From Pirellulaceae bacterium (GTDB lineage: Bacteria; Planctomycetota; Planctomycetia; Pirellulales; Pirellulaceae): a stretch of 5,796 nt of DNA. Under the pieces are notes generated by a model. The model did no database searches. It saw nothing but the letters and a program-made list of their open reading frames with translations, and was not told where the DNA came from. Positions 5,755-5,796 of the stretch are shown here, one piece after another. The stretch covers positions 1-5,796 of the forward strand of contig JADLDX010000507.1 of the NCBI GenBank assembly GCA_020846515.1, given 5' to 3'. A program made the position numbers and the translations under genes. How positions within the stretch are numbered: position 1 is the first letter of the stretch; every line of letters begins with the position of its first letter.

Positions 5755-5796
5755 ATGGCAACTGCAAATAGCACCTCAAAGTCAGCTCGAATCGAA
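5755..5796 (+). CDS. N-terminus of a probable DUF1778 (TacA-like) antitoxin, cut by the window edge
   Basis: Only 14 codons are present: MATANSTSKSARIE. A short polar Ser/Thr/Ala leader followed by (A/E)RIE is the usual opening of DUF1778 ribbon-helix-helix antitoxins, in which the strand beginning at this point contacts DNA. In that family the protein neutralises a GNAT acetyltransferase toxin that acetylates charged aminoacyl-tRNA, and the pair represses its own operon. The strong promoter, the operator palindrome inside it, the AAGGAG site and the short leader all fit such an autoregulated operon. With so few residues the family call rests on pattern memory plus context. Another small ribbon-helix-helix protein, or an unrelated gene, remains possible. 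Most of the antitoxin and any toxin gene lie beyond 5796. Confidence 0.6.
   Translation, partial: MATANSTSKSARIE

Noticed and set aside
1..5796. CRISPR array, tRNA or rRNA genes
   Set aside because: No regularly spaced repeats and no cloverleaf or conserved rRNA segments were seen anywhere on either strand.

Overview
The window most resembles a chromosome segment of a planctomycete (Pirellulaceae-like). The main evidence is the minus-strand gene at 2378-3202. It encodes a DUF1559 protein, with a prepilin-type N-terminus, a Cys-x-x-Asn-Leu block, a DGxSNT block and a terminal H-x9-DG motif, and this family is a hallmark of that phylum. Most genes have weak or absent Shine-Dalgarno sites, which fits but does not prove the assignment. 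Several features point to an accessory, rearranged region: a phage-tailspike-like beta-helix protein, a small inverted-repeat element next to a beheaded gene, orphan small ORFs, and the start of a toxin-antitoxin-like locus at the right edge.

Layout, left to right. Positions 1-96 hold the C-terminal 31 codons of an unidentified plus-strand gene. A roughly 350-base non-coding stretch follows, with a possible extended -10 promoter. At 447-1790 (+) lies a 447-residue right-handed beta-helix protein of the Pectate_lyase_3 type. It carries an internal aromatic, carbohydrate-binding-like module and a C-terminal domain that resembles phage tail-fibre ends. Converging on it is a minus-strand cluster read from right to left: a 5'-truncated gene (3217-3450), the DUF1559 gene (2378-3202), and a membrane-anchored cysteine-rich protein (1821-2381). 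The last two overlap by ATGA and are probably translationally coupled.

The truncated gene ends abruptly at a small element (about 3451-3618). The element is bounded by near-perfect 15-bp inverted repeats of the GGTCAGGTCTCATTT type, and its left end is duplicated in tandem. To the right are an intergenic hairpin, a 69-codon orphan ORF (3768-3977, minus), and about 225 bases without a convincing gene.

Positions 4203-5555 (minus) encode a 450-residue polytopic membrane protein of unassigned family. A possible 40-codon single-helix membrane ORF sits just upstream of it. Divergently, a well-formed promoter with a palindromic operator between its -35 and -10 boxes drives a gene starting at 5755. 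Its first 14 codons look like a DUF1778 (TacA-type) antitoxin; the rest, and any GNAT toxin partner, lie outside the window.

Functionally, the DUF1559 and cysteine-rich proteins are likely exported or envelope-associated partners. The beta-helix protein has no visible signal peptide and could be a carbohydrate-active or glycan-binding protein of phage or tail-like origin. The right edge is probably an autoregulated toxin-antitoxin operon. No substrate or physiological role can be fixed from sequence alone.
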